From positions 1 to 36,257 of the forward strand of contig BQIU01000039.1 in assembly GCA_021603905.1 (NCBI GenBank): a stretch of 36,257 nt of DNA. Direction: 5' to 3'. Shown in pieces: positions 16,560 to 24,368 of this stretch. The notes beneath the pieces are model-generated. The model was not told the DNA's origin. It saw only the letters and a list, made by a program, of their open reading frames with translations, and did no database searches. The position numbers and the translations under genes are program-made. The DNA comes from Nitrospirales bacterium (lineage in GTDB: Bacteria > Nitrospirota > Nitrospiria > Nitrospirales > UBA8639). Each line of letters opens with the position of its first letter. Within the stretch, counting starts at the first letter, position 1.

Positions 16560-17326
16560 GACCTGTCACCACCCTCCTCGCGAAAGAGTTGCGCTGCTAC
16601 TTCGTCTCACCCATCGTGTACGTCATTGCAGCCGTGTTTTTAGGCCTGGTCGGACTGCTGAGTTATTGGGCTGTGGTCAATGCCAGCGGGCAAGCCTTGC
16701 GAATGATGCAAGTGTCTAACACCTATGCTCAAATTAACTTGAATGACCTGGTCTTTCGCCCCATGTTCTTCAGCATGAACCTTGTCCTGATGTTTGTCTT
16801 ACCCCTCTTGACGATGCGAACCTTTGCCGAAGAACGAAAACTCCGAACGTTTGAGTTGCTGCTCACGTCTCCAATCGGCATTAATGAAATTGTTTCAGCC
16901 AAATTCCTCAGCGTGTTAGTCATTTATCTGATTCTTCTGGTTTTCACAGGATTGATACCGTTGGTGCTCTCAGCCTACGTCAGCTTCAATTGGAACCCCA
17001 TTTTGACAGGGTTTCTGGCCCTCCTTCTTCAAGGCGCATTCATGCTCGCCATTGGCGTCCTGGCATCAGCCATGACCGAGAATCAAATCATTGCGGCATT
17101 TTTGAGCTTTGGAATCATTTTGCTTATTTGGCTGCTCGGCCTATTTGCCACAGTCCTTGGCGATTCGACATTAGGACACCTCTTCTCGTACCTCTCTTTC
17201 ACCGAGCATTACGAACGCCTGGTTCGAGGACTCGTGAGTATGAAAGATATCGTGTATTACCTCTCAGGCATGGCCTTTATGTGGTTTGCGGCACATCAAG
17301 TGATTGACGCTCATCGATGGAAATAA
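16556..17326 (+). CDS. ABC-2 type permease (GldF-like)
   Basis: A membrane subunit of 256 residues with about six hydrophobic segments. The start, LLAKELRCYFVSPIVYVIAA, and the MRTFAEERKLRTFELLLTSP loop are characteristic of the ABC-2/GldF permease family. The gene overlaps both neighbours: its ATG overlaps the ATPase stop, and its end overlaps the start of the next gene by ten bases. The three genes therefore form a tight translationally coupled unit. Function as an exporter is expected from the family; the cargo is not evident. Confidence 0.88.
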   Translation: MRPVTTLLAKELRCYFVSPIVYVIAAVFLGLVGLLSYWAVVNASGQALRMMQVSNTYAQINLNDLVFRPMFFSMNLVLMFVLPLLTMRTFAEERKLRTFELLLTSPIGINEIVSAKFLSVLVIYLILLVFTGLIPLVLSAYVSFNWNPILTGFLALLLQGAFMLAIGVLASAMTENQIIAAFLSFGIILLIWLLGLFATVLGDSTLGHLFSYLSFTEHYERLVRGLVSMKDIVYYLSGMAFMWFAAHQVIDAHRWK

Positions 17327-18843
17327 GTCGCTTCATCCCCATTCTCGGTGGTTTCGGGATCATCCTCGCACTTGCAGGCGTGATTGTCCCGCTTCTTATT
17401 CCTCAAACTCATTGGATCACGACGGTGTGTGAAATCGTTGCATTGCTGTGCTTAATGATCGTCTGCTTCTATCACATCACATCTATTAAAAACTTTTCAC
17501 AGCAACGCTCCACACGAATGGGGCTGAACAGCATCGTGGCGGTGATGATAGTTGGAGCGATTCTGGTAATTATAAATTTCCTCGCCGCTCGTCATGCCCC
17601 GGAATGGGACTATTCTGAAACCCAACACTTCACCCTTTCCAGACAGACCTACCAAGTCTTGCGAAAGTTAGACCAACCGGTTGCCATTAAGGTCTTTGCT
17701 CATGAGCGAAGTCCCAACTTTGCGGCGTTTCGCGATTTGCTGAATACCTATACGAAAGAAACGTCAAAGGTCTCTGTGGAGTTCATCGATCCCGAGCGGC
17801 AACCAAACATTGCCAAAACATATGCCATCACGCAGGTTGATACGGCAGTCGTCGAAAGCGGAGCGCAAAAAATCTATCTCAGCGAAGCTTCAGAAAATGA
17901 AGTCACCAATGCCTTACTCCGCGTGACCCAAACAGCTAAAAAACGTCTGGTCTTTCTTACCGGCCATGGAGAAAAGGGATTGACCGATCAACAATCATCC
18001 GGCCTCTCGCGTGCTCAAGATGCGTTAGAAAAGCAGGGTTATCAGATCGACGCCATTCCCAACATGACGAGTGAACATATCCAGACAACAACCACCGTCA
18101 TCATGGCCTCACCTCAAGAACCGCTGACGGAAGACGAACAGACCAACCTCCACCTGTATCTTCAGCAAGGAGGCCACCTGCTCTTACTCGTTGACCCTCA
18201 GAATCAGGACTCAGTCGATGCCCTCACTCGGCATTGGGGCGTGACACTGGGAAAAGGGATTGTGGTCGATGAAGAACATCGGCTTGGACGCGGCAGTCCC
18301 ACGGCGTTACAAATTCGAACATTTACCGGTCACGACATTACTGATGAGTTTACGGTACCGATCCTGCTTCCCGTCTCTCGATACATTGACTTTGACATGG
18401 AAAAAGATCAAGACTGGGACTTCGTGTCACTCGCGCAAACATCAGAGAACAGTTGGGCAGAAATGAATACGACGAAGACCACTCCAGAACTCAACACCGA
18501 TGAGGATGTCGAAGGACCGCTCACCATTGCCGCAGCCTTAACAGCAACGACCTCATTGCAGAAGGATAAGGCTCCGGCCAGAATTGTGATTGTCGGCAAC
18601 TCATCGTTTGCGACAAATGGCTATTTAACGTATCCAGGCAACACTGACTTCTTTTTAAAAACCGTTGCCTGGCTGGCAGATGAAGGACACCTGGTCTCCA
18701 TCACCCCCAAGGAGCCGGCCTTCCGTCCATTTGTTCCCAATCCGTCTCAGGAACAAGCCCTTCTTTTTTTCCAAGTCTTGTTCTTGCCGTTATTTACGTT
18801 ATTCCTTGGCTTTTCGGTCTGGAAAAAGCGCCGTCAGCTGTAA
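17317..18843 (+). CDS. GldG-like ABC auxiliary membrane protein
   Basis: A 508-residue protein with N-terminal membrane segments near 10-32, 38-55 and 72-92. A large extracytoplasmic domain of the ABC-type auxiliary (GldG, DUF4350-like) family follows, and one C-terminal membrane segment lies at about 478-500 before a basic tail. Family-like stretches include HFTLSRQTYQVLRKLDQPV, FIDPERQPNIAKTY, KRLVFLTGHGEKGL and GGHLLLLVDPQ. It overlaps the permease gene by ten bases. It probably works with the ATPase and permease above. No catalytic function is known for the family. Confidence 0.87.
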   Translation: MEISRFIPILGGFGIILALAGVIVPLLIPQTHWITTVCEIVALLCLMIVCFYHITSIKNFSQQRSTRMGLNSIVAVMIVGAILVIINFLAARHAPEWDYSETQHFTLSRQTYQVLRKLDQPVAIKVFAHERSPNFAAFRDLLNTYTKETSKVSVEFIDPERQPNIAKTYAITQVDTAVVESGAQKIYLSEASENEVTNALLRVTQTAKKRLVFLTGHGEKGLTDQQSSGLSRAQDALEKQGYQIDAIPNMTSEHIQTTTTVIMASPQEPLTEDEQTNLHLYLQQGGHLLLLVDPQNQDSVDALTRHWGVTLGKGIVVDEEHRLGRGSPTALQIRTFTGHDITDEFTVPILLPVSRYIDFDMEKDQDWDFVSLAQTSENSWAEMNTTKTTPELNTDEDVEGPLTIAAALTATTSLQKDKAPARIVIVGNSSFATNGYLTYPGNTDFFLKTVAWLADEGHLVSITPKEPAFRPFVPNPSQEQALLFFQVLFLPLFTLFLGFSVWKKRRQL

Positions 18844-18920
18844 CAACCCATGCAACACTACGCCTTATGACGCAATACGTATTTCGGTCCAATCATCACC
18901 ACGTTCTGTCGTAGGAAATC

Positions 18921-19019
18921 ATGACCAATGTCATTCAACAATCAACGCAAGGCAAGTGTGAGTTTCGCCAAACCCACGAAATTCGTACGGAGCATGAAAA
19001 AGTAACCGTCATCAAATAG
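18921..19019 (+). CDS. possible 32-residue small ORF in the ABC operon
   Basis: An ATG preceded by GTAGGAAATC opens a frame of 32 residues (MTNVIQQSTQGKCEFRQTHE and so on, ending TVIK). It lies in the 212-base gap between the GldG-like and DUF4340 genes. Composition is hydrophilic with one cysteine. It may be a small operon member or chance. The gap is long for an operon that otherwise overlaps. Confidence 0.22.
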   Translation: MTNVIQQSTQGKCEFRQTHEIRTEHEKVTVIK

Positions 19020-19055
19020 GATGCGTATCACCTCAGTAAATGGAGTTTCAGCAGA

Positions 19056-20417
19056 ATGTCTAGCTCTTATCGATTGACGATCATACTCGCGGTCATCCTG
19101 CTGGGTATCGGAGGATACGTTTATTTTGTCGATGTCCCGGCATCCGAGCAGGCCATTCAGGTTAAACAAGAAAATCGGAAACTTATTCCATTTGATGACC
19201 GTCACATCACCCAGCTCACCTTGAAGACCGCCAAGGAACACATTACCTTTGACCGAGGCGAACGCGGCCGCTGGCTGATTACGACGCCGTTGACAGCTCC
19301 AGCTGATGGACGAGAGGTCAGAAAAATTCTCCGTGCGTTAACCCTTGGAAAAATCGAACGCGTCATTCAAGAGCAGGCAACCGACATTAAACAATACGGC
19401 CTTGAACCTCCCCATATGACCGTCACCGTCACAGATGAAGAGCAAACACTCACGCTCGACTTAGGGAACCCCGGCCCATTTTCCTCTTCTCTGTATGTGC
19501 GCAAGGATAATAGCGTCGTTCTCACCACTCTCGACGTCTTGACGTTCGCCAAAAAAAACTTGTACACGTTTCGGTTAAAAGACGTGCTCTTTTTTAATCA
19601 CGCCCAAGTCGAACAACTCGAACTCCAGTCTCAAGATCAAAAAACGGTGCTCTACCGCGTTCCCGGTGTTCATGGAATAAGCCCCAGCTGGCAATTTGAA
19701 CAACCAATCGAAGGACCAGCCGATAAAACAACCGTGGGCATCTTATTAATGGCGCTGGAAGACCTTAAGGCAGAAAAATTTGTGGATACGGAGACGGAAA
19801 AGCTTGCCCTCAGACAAAGCTTAGGGAAGCCCGTCGCCACGGCCGTCATGAAAACAGGAAAACACATGCACCCTGTGTCATTTTATCAAAACGCCGAGCA
19901 AACCTATGCTCTCACTTCACCAGAGAAACCGCTGTACCTGGTTCACTCACAAATCGTGAAAGAAGTCTCAAAAGGACTGTTTGGGTTACGCGATAAGCGG
20001 CTATTAGGCATTCCGGTCGATGAACTGACCATCGTCCGTATTACGACTCCAAAAGAAACTTATGGACTCATTAATCAAAATGAGACATGGTTATGGGAAG
20101 AAGACCCTGCCACACCGCTGAACCAAAAAGTCGTGAAACTCTTAGTCAGTCGCCTCGCAGACTTGCCGGCAGAACATCGTATCGCCAAAGAAGAAACCGC
20201 ACTTGACCAATATGGGTTAGCTCAACCCACCTTTAGCATTGTCGCAACCGATCAACGTGGACAAGAGCGAGGGCGCCTCCGTATCGGAAATGCGGACCAT
20301 GGACTCGTCTACGCTACTGGCGCCGGACTTCCCGGCATAGTCCAGGCTCGCTCCACCATCCTTACGCAAATACCCGCCCTAGAGCAACTCATCGAACACG
20401 CGCATGATCGCGAGTAA
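19056..20417 (+). CDS. DUF4340 domain membrane-anchored protein
   Basis: A 453-residue protein with an N-terminal membrane anchor (about residues 5-24, LTIILAVILLGIGGYVYFV). The repeated DUF4340-type beta domains show ITQLTLKTAKEHITFDR, RWLITTPLTAPADGREV and QYGLEPPHMTVTV; a second copy begins near YGLAQPTFSIVA. DUF4340 proteins commonly follow GldG-like ABC auxiliary genes, as here, so it is likely the extracytoplasmic partner of that transporter. ATG 19056 is chosen as the only start that keeps the anchor, with GGAG about a dozen bases upstream. Confidence 0.87.
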   Translation: MSSSYRLTIILAVILLGIGGYVYFVDVPASEQAIQVKQENRKLIPFDDRHITQLTLKTAKEHITFDRGERGRWLITTPLTAPADGREVRKILRALTLGKIERVIQEQATDIKQYGLEPPHMTVTVTDEEQTLTLDLGNPGPFSSSLYVRKDNSVVLTTLDVLTFAKKNLYTFRLKDVLFFNHAQVEQLELQSQDQKTVLYRVPGVHGISPSWQFEQPIEGPADKTTVGILLMALEDLKAEKFVDTETEKLALRQSLGKPVATAVMKTGKHMHPVSFYQNAEQTYALTSPEKPLYLVHSQIVKEVSKGLFGLRDKRLLGIPVDELTIVRITTPKETYGLINQNETWLWEEDPATPLNQKVVKLLVSRLADLPAEHRIAKEETALDQYGLAQPTFSIVATDQRGQERGRLRIGNADHGLVYATGAGLPGIVQARSTILTQIPALEQLIEHAHDRE

Positions 20418-20455
20418 CTCCATACGACAGAGGCCAAACACTTGATGATGGACTC

Positions 20456-20668
20456 TTACCGTGACTCAAGGAGACAAAACTCATGATTTCCAACGAGTAA
20501 GAAGAATGCTACCATCAGCACAAGAAGAAAGAGATAAAAACCTATCGCCGAGAACTTCCATGTTCGACTAGGAGGAATCGAAGGTTTCTCTGCCCAGTCA
20601 TTGCAGGCAGATTTCTCACAACCCGCATGAACGCATCGTCGTCGTGATCCGTACTTCGATCCCCACAT
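20456..20668 (-). CDS. small Cys-containing single-pass membrane protein (candidate)
   Basis: A 70-residue frame with a hydrophilic N-terminal part carrying three spaced cysteines (CVHAGCEKSAC). A strong membrane segment follows at about residues 42-62 (FYLFLLVLMVAFFLL), then a short tail. It fills an otherwise empty gap. Its ATG (20668) overlaps the ATG of the divergent YihY gene (20667) by two bases. There is no clear ribosome binding site; further ATGs lie upstream inside the YihY frame. The membrane helix argues for a real product, but the missing ribosome binding site argues against one. Confidence 0.4.
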   Translation of the reverse strand: MWGSKYGSRRRCVHAGCEKSACNDWAEKPSIPPSRTWKFSAIGFYLFLLVLMVAFFLLVGNHEFCLLESR

Positions 20669-21512
20669 GAATATCATCATTCAATTTTGGCATAGCCTGA
20701 AAAATGTATGGTTAAAGTTTTTTTCTGATAATGGTCCATTTTTGGCCTCAGGGCTATCATTTGATCTTATCCTCTACTGCCTCCCACTCCCTGTACTGTT
20801 TGTCTCAGGATTAGGATACACCCTCATCGGATCAGATCGTGCATTAGAGTGGGCTCAAGATATTATCGAACGTCTGCTCCCGGAATTCCAAGAACCTTTT
20901 CTGGGATTGCTCTCCTCATTAATCGATAATCGAGGCATTCTTGGATTCACAGGGTTCTTTTTATTTTTCCTCTTTAGCAGTGCCGTTTTTTCCTCTGCCC
21001 GTCATGTGCTCAATAAAGTTTTTCACGTGGGGGAGGGTCGCGGATTCCTAAAAGGCAAAGGCAATGACTTTCTGCTCATGGTGGTCCTGTCGTTACTGAT
21101 GATCGTGATTGTGTTGGTCAATTCGGCCTTAAGCCTGCTTCAATCATATGGAGAGAGCCTCCCCGCAATCAAAGAGCTCTTAACCCCTCTCTGGTTTGTC
21201 ATCGGAAAGGTTTTCGGATTTACCTGTCTCGGGGCCCTGTTCTATCTCTTTTATGGTTTTTCAACGCCCACTCGTCTCAGTCAAACGTCACTGCTCGTCG
21301 GGTCACTCACCGCTGCCGGCCTGTTTGAAATTTCTAAGTGGGTTTTTTCATTATATGTCGACCTCGCACAGATTCTGACGGCCTTTTATGGTGTACTCAG
21401 CGGATTCATTTTCTTTTTTCTGTGGGTATACTATGCTTCCGTGGTGTTTATCTTGGGAGCTGAAGTTGGATGGGAGCATGAACGAAGGAAGAATAATGTA
21501 GAAGAGCGGTAG
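20667..21512 (+). CDS. YihY/BrkB family integral membrane protein
   Basis: A 281-residue membrane protein with about six hydrophobic segments, of the YihY (BrkB, formerly called ribonuclease BN) family. The N-terminal FFSDNGPFLASGLSFDLILYCLPL matches the family start; RGILGFTGFFLFFLFSSAVFSSARHVLNK and the closing AFYGVLSGFIFFFLWVYYAS are also typical. Proposed roles include transport, but no function is settled. The start is the only ATG that preserves the family N-terminus; no good ribosome binding site precedes it. Confidence 0.85.
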   Translation: MNIIIQFWHSLKNVWLKFFSDNGPFLASGLSFDLILYCLPLPVLFVSGLGYTLIGSDRALEWAQDIIERLLPEFQEPFLGLLSSLIDNRGILGFTGFFLFFLFSSAVFSSARHVLNKVFHVGEGRGFLKGKGNDFLLMVVLSLLMIVIVLVNSALSLLQSYGESLPAIKELLTPLWFVIGKVFGFTCLGALFYLFYGFSTPTRLSQTSLLVGSLTAAGLFEISKWVFSLYVDLAQILTAFYGVLSGFIFFFLWVYYASVVFILGAEVGWEHERRKNNVEER

Positions 21513-21692
21513 TGTCGGATTCGATTCTGGCGCAGCACTCGCGACGGTTGTGGGAGTGTTAGATGTAGTGCCGGTGATGTTATCAGTATTAGGTCTAAAC
21601 GAAAAACCGTTATTCCAGCTCCAGCCAAGCTCTAACTTTTCCAACACCAAAATTTTCCATTTAGTCCCGCAGACGATTCCGCCTGAGAATTT
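21513..21692. other. short intergenic stretch between yihY and vapC
   Basis: Convergent genes meet here. I see no clear intrinsic terminator and no supported gene. A minus-strand frame (21351-21650) reads mostly antisense to yihY. Confidence 0.3.
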
Positions 21693-22091
21693 CTATTTCA
21701 ATAACGTAAATTCTGAAGATTTCCCTGCTGCACGATCAAATGTGACGGTCGTCAAACAACTATGAGCTTCATTAATTCGACTTAACAGGTAGTCTGCAAA
21801 ATCTGCCGGCCCATTTCGATAATCTTCCAAAGCTTTCCACACAACATGTGAAGACTCAACTCGTAACTCTGCCACACGCAACAGCTGTTCAAGGGTTTTG
21901 ATGAGGTTATCCTTCGACTGATCATAGCAGCCGTCTAAAATCCATACCGTTTCACACAAAACTAAATGATTAAGAAATCCAGGGTTCTCCCGAGTACACT
22001 CCTTCTCAATAAGGTAAGTGGCTGCTTTAGCCTGGGGTGGGTCATCTTGTACTAAATAGCGCACAAGAACATTGGTATCGATTCCCGTCAC
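21693..22091 (-). CDS. vapC: VapC-like PIN-domain toxin
   Basis: A 132-residue PIN-domain ribonuclease, the toxin of a VapBC pair. The four acidic active-site residues are visible: Asp5 (IDTNVL), Glu47 (CETVW), Asp100 (ADFADYL) and Asp119 (TFDRAA). Length is normal for VapC. The start is GTG, overlapping the antitoxin stop as GTGA, so translation is coupled. VapC toxins cut tRNA or rRNA; the target here is unknown. The toxin has intact catalytic residues and its partner is present, so the pair is probably functional. Confidence 0.9.
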   Translation of the reverse strand: MTGIDTNVLVRYLVQDDPPQAKAATYLIEKECTRENPGFLNHLVLCETVWILDGCYDQSKDNLIKTLEQLLRVAELRVESSHVVWKALEDYRNGPADFADYLLSRINEAHSCLTTVTFDRAAGKSSEFTLLK

Positions 22092-22327
22092 CGACGTCTG
22101 CCCCGACGACGAATAGCCGCTCGCATGGCCTCAAGCGTCACAGGTTTTTTAGGTTTGGGAATTATGCCTTTCAAAGTCTTGACATCGGAGGTCACCGGCC
22201 ACACCGTAATGCGTCCGTCAGATCCAACGAGAAACTCTACTCGATCTCCAGGATCAAGCTTGAGTTGGTCGCGAATTTCCTTTGGTAACGTGAGTTGTCC
22301 TTTACTGGTCAATGTTGCAATGGCCAT
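22088..22327 (-). CDS. vapB: AbrB/MazE-type antitoxin (VapB-like)
   Basis: A 79-residue antitoxin with an N-terminal swapped-hairpin AbrB DNA-binding domain (about 3-47): IATLTSKGQLTLPKEIRDQL followed by LDPGDRVEFLV. The C-terminal tail is rich in Lys and Arg and should wrap the toxin. The ATG follows AAGGAG at seven bases. The domain is expected to bind the palindromic operator directly upstream and repress its own operon, more strongly when bound to the toxin. Confidence 0.9.
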   Translation of the reverse strand: MAIATLTSKGQLTLPKEIRDQLKLDPGDRVEFLVGSDGRITVWPVTSDVKTLKGIIPKPKKPVTLEAMRAAIRRRGRRR

Positions 22328-22331
22328 ACTA

Positions 22332-22375
22332 TTCTCCTTACTTTACTATATTATCCTTACATGAAGTAAGGAGAA
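22332..22375 (-). promoter_or_regulatory. vapBC operator/promoter, perfect 12-bp inverted repeat
   Basis: TTCTCCTTACTT (22332-22343) and AAGTAAGGAGAA (22364-22375) are perfect reverse complements separated by 20 bases. A third related word, CCTTAC, sits inside, so three AAGTAAGG-like half-sites are present. A minus-strand -10 candidate, GATAAT, lies between the arms. The proximal arm includes the vapB ribosome binding site. This suits autoregulation by the VapBC complex. Confidence 0.65.
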
Positions 22376-22409
22376 AATCAAGCCTCGACACCTTTGCTCA
22401 CATACCTTA

Positions 22410-22771
22410 TTAAGTATTTTTGACAGATGATATAACAACTTTGTTGAGAAGCGAAGCTTCTCTTACACTGCACTTTTAAGGTGTCGGGCTAGAACACGGT
22501 ACGGGTCAGTCAACGAGCACACGGTAGGCAACCTCGGTGGAAAATTCATGACGTTATCAACATTTTGATTATAGGTGTGCTAGAACACGGTCCGGGTCAG
22601 TCGACGCGCACATGAAAGAACAGCCTTGCGGGAAACTAGCTTTACCTGATCGTATACTTTTATTACAGGTGTTCTAGAACACGGTTCGGGTAAGTCGGTA
22701 AGCACACGGCGAGACAACTTGATTGAGAAGCGAAGTACCTCTTACCTTGCACTTTGTTACAGGTATCCTAG
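22410..22771. repeat. tandem repeat array, left block (units of about 91-94 bp)
   Basis: Unit junctions carry CTAGAACACGG preceded by GGTGT. The CTAG positions are 22489, 22580, 22674 and 22768, giving spacings of 91, 94 and 94. The junction at 22669-22682 is the perfect palindrome GTGTTCTAGAACAC. Interiors in order are type C (with AACAACTTTGTTGA), type A (with GGTGGAAAATTCATG), type D (with GCGGGAAACTAGC) and type B (with ACAACTTGATTGAGAAG). GGTAAG at 22689-22694 can pair with CTTACC at 22741-22746 inside one unit. No gene is visible. The first unit is degenerate at its left end. Confidence 0.85.
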
Positions 22772-22954
22772 CAATACCCCACTGAATTCAAAACACACAT
22801 ACCCTTGCATCAGCCTGGCTCACACCAATCAATGGCAGAATGACACATTGTCCCCTCATTTATATATGATTCTAAAATGATATAGTGAATAGGGTTCTGA
22901 GCTGGAACCTTTATGAAATCTGTAAGCAACTGCACAGACCTAGATTTTGATGGG
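22772..22954. other. non-repeat interruption in the array
   Basis: About 180 bases without the junction motif separate the two blocks. The segment is AT-rich with no supported gene. It may be an insertion, or a unit decayed beyond recognition; a lone CTAG lies at 22940. Confidence 0.45.
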
Positions 22955-23408
22955 GGAAGGACACGGGACGGCCGAGTTAACACTGCCACATGGCAGGACA
23001 ACTTGATTGGAAAAACTACAGGCTCCTTACCGTGTATATTTGTTACTCGTGCCCTAGGACACGGGACGGGTAAGTAAGTCGCTTCACCACATGATAAAAT
23101 GACTTTAACAGGTGCCCTAGGACACGGGACGGCTGAGTCAACACTGCACATGGCGGGACAACTTGATTGAAAAGCTACAGGCTCCTTACCGTGTATATTT
23201 ATTACAGGTGTCCGGCTAGAACACGGACCCGGTACGTCGACGCGCACATGGTGGGCAACCTAGGTGGAAAATTCATGCCCTTATGAACACCTTTATTACA
23301 GGTGTTCGCCTAGAACACGGTAGTAGGTAAGTATTTTCGGCTGATGACATAACAACTTTGTTGAAAAGCAGCGCCCCTTACCCTGCACGTTGATTACAGG
23401 TGTTCTAG
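22955..23408. repeat. tandem repeat array, right block (units of about 63-99 bp)
   Basis: Junctions with CTAGAACACGG or CTAGGACACGG have CTAG at 23054, 23117, 23216, 23310 and a final truncated one at 23405. A first junction lacking CTAG lies near 22957. Spacings are about 97, 63, 99, 94 and 95. Interiors in order are type B (ACAACTTGATTGG), a short unit, type B (ACAACTTGATTGA), type A (GGTGGAAAATTCATG) and type C (AACAACTTTGTTGA). GGTAAG at 23326-23331 faces CTTACC at 23377-23382 in the last unit. The block runs directly into the metF stop codon. Confidence 0.85.
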
Positions 23409-24307
23409 TAAGGGAAATGCTGTTGGAAGCAGTCGGAGCTTCGGATGCCTAGGGACTGGTAAATTCGTAAGGTCGCTTTGGATTTATTTAACGTATAGAA
23501 GTGAATGCCCCGAACTTTGTTATCGATCAAATCGTGAACCTGCTCGGTTGCCCAATGGATTCCGACATGCTCGGCTTGATCGTCGGTTTCCGCACGTTCC
23601 ATGGCTCGAAGTAATTTAGCTGGAAATCTAGCCCCTAACGCCAGCTCGGACATGCGGCCCATACCTTTCCGTGAGGTAATCGGCATAATCCCTGCGATGA
23701 TTGGGACTTTAATCCCCGCCATTTCACAGCGTTCGCAATAATCGTAAAAATCACGATTATCAAAAAATAGCTGCGTGCAAATGTAGTCGGCTCCGGCATC
23801 AATTTTTTTCTTCAAATGATCAATCTCGGTCAATCGGTTTGGCGTTCCAGGATGGCCTTCTGGAAATCCAGCCACCCCCACACCCATGTGTGGAAATTGT
23901 GATTTGATGTACACCACCAAATCCGAGGCATAAGCAAACCCATCAGGAGGCGGCTCGGCATGGATTTCTCCCTTGGGTGGGTCGCCTCGCAACGCCATAA
24001 TATTATCAATCCCATTGGTATCGTACTTCGCTAAAATCTGTTTGATTTCTTCTTGGCTTGATCCCACACAGGTTAAGTGAGAAACAATCGTGAGGTCCGT
24101 TTCTTTTCGGAGTTTAACCACTAAGTCATGCGTACGCCCACGAGTAGTCCCACCCGCACCATAGGTCACACTGACATACGCCGGTTGTAACGGCATCAAC
24201 TTAGAAATGGTTTGAAAGAGTTCGTCTGATGCGGCCTCGGTTTTTGGCGGAAAAAATTCAAAGCTGATTGCGGGGTTATTCTGAGCGAGAACATCTGAAA
24301 TATGCAT
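23405..24307 (-). CDS. metF: 5,10-methylenetetrahydrofolate reductase
   Basis: MetF reduces 5,10-methylene- to 5-methyl-tetrahydrofolate for methionine synthesis, using a flavin. From ATG 24307, seven bases after AAGGA, the product has 300 residues. Motifs are ISFEFFPPKTEAA with catalytic Glu, VSVTYGAGGTTRGRT, SHLTCVG, NIMALRGDPP, ICTQLFFDN and VPIIAGIMPI, in the order of the TIM-barrel family. The natural C-terminus appears to be near LRIYQSLGI. About a dozen further residues (SSDCFQQHFPY) lead to a TAG that lies in the terminal CTAG of the repeat array. The gene follows the membrane protein gene at 24369-25442 by about 60 bases. Confidence 0.94.
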   Translation of the reverse strand: MHISDVLAQNNPAISFEFFPPKTEAASDELFQTISKLMPLQPAYVSVTYGAGGTTRGRTHDLVVKLRKETDLTIVSHLTCVGSSQEEIKQILAKYDTNGIDNIMALRGDPPKGEIHAEPPPDGFAYASDLVVYIKSQFPHMGVGVAGFPEGHPGTPNRLTEIDHLKKKIDAGADYICTQLFFDNRDFYDYCERCEMAGIKVPIIAGIMPITSRKGMGRMSELALGARFPAKLLRAMERAETDDQAEHVGIHWATEQVHDLIDNKVRGIHFYTLNKSKATLRIYQSLGIRSSDCFQQHFPY

Positions 24308-24368
24308 GAATGATCCTTGAAGTAAGACAGAGGGTACTCCCCTCATACTCGGCAAGATACCGAAAACA

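Noticed and set aside
21351..21650. A 99-residue minus-strand ORF after yihY
   Set aside because: Its distal part is antisense to yihY, it lacks a ribosome binding site and has low-complexity Thr/Pro composition.
22810..23247. A 145-residue minus-strand ORF inside the repeat array
   Set aside because: Its peptide simply repeats the translation of array units (recurring VPCPRA and NIHGKEPV words), and it also crosses the interruption. There is no ribosome binding site or domain.
22410..23408. CRISPR array
   Set aside because: Units are degenerate, the variable parts are about 60-75 bases and recur, and no cas gene is present.
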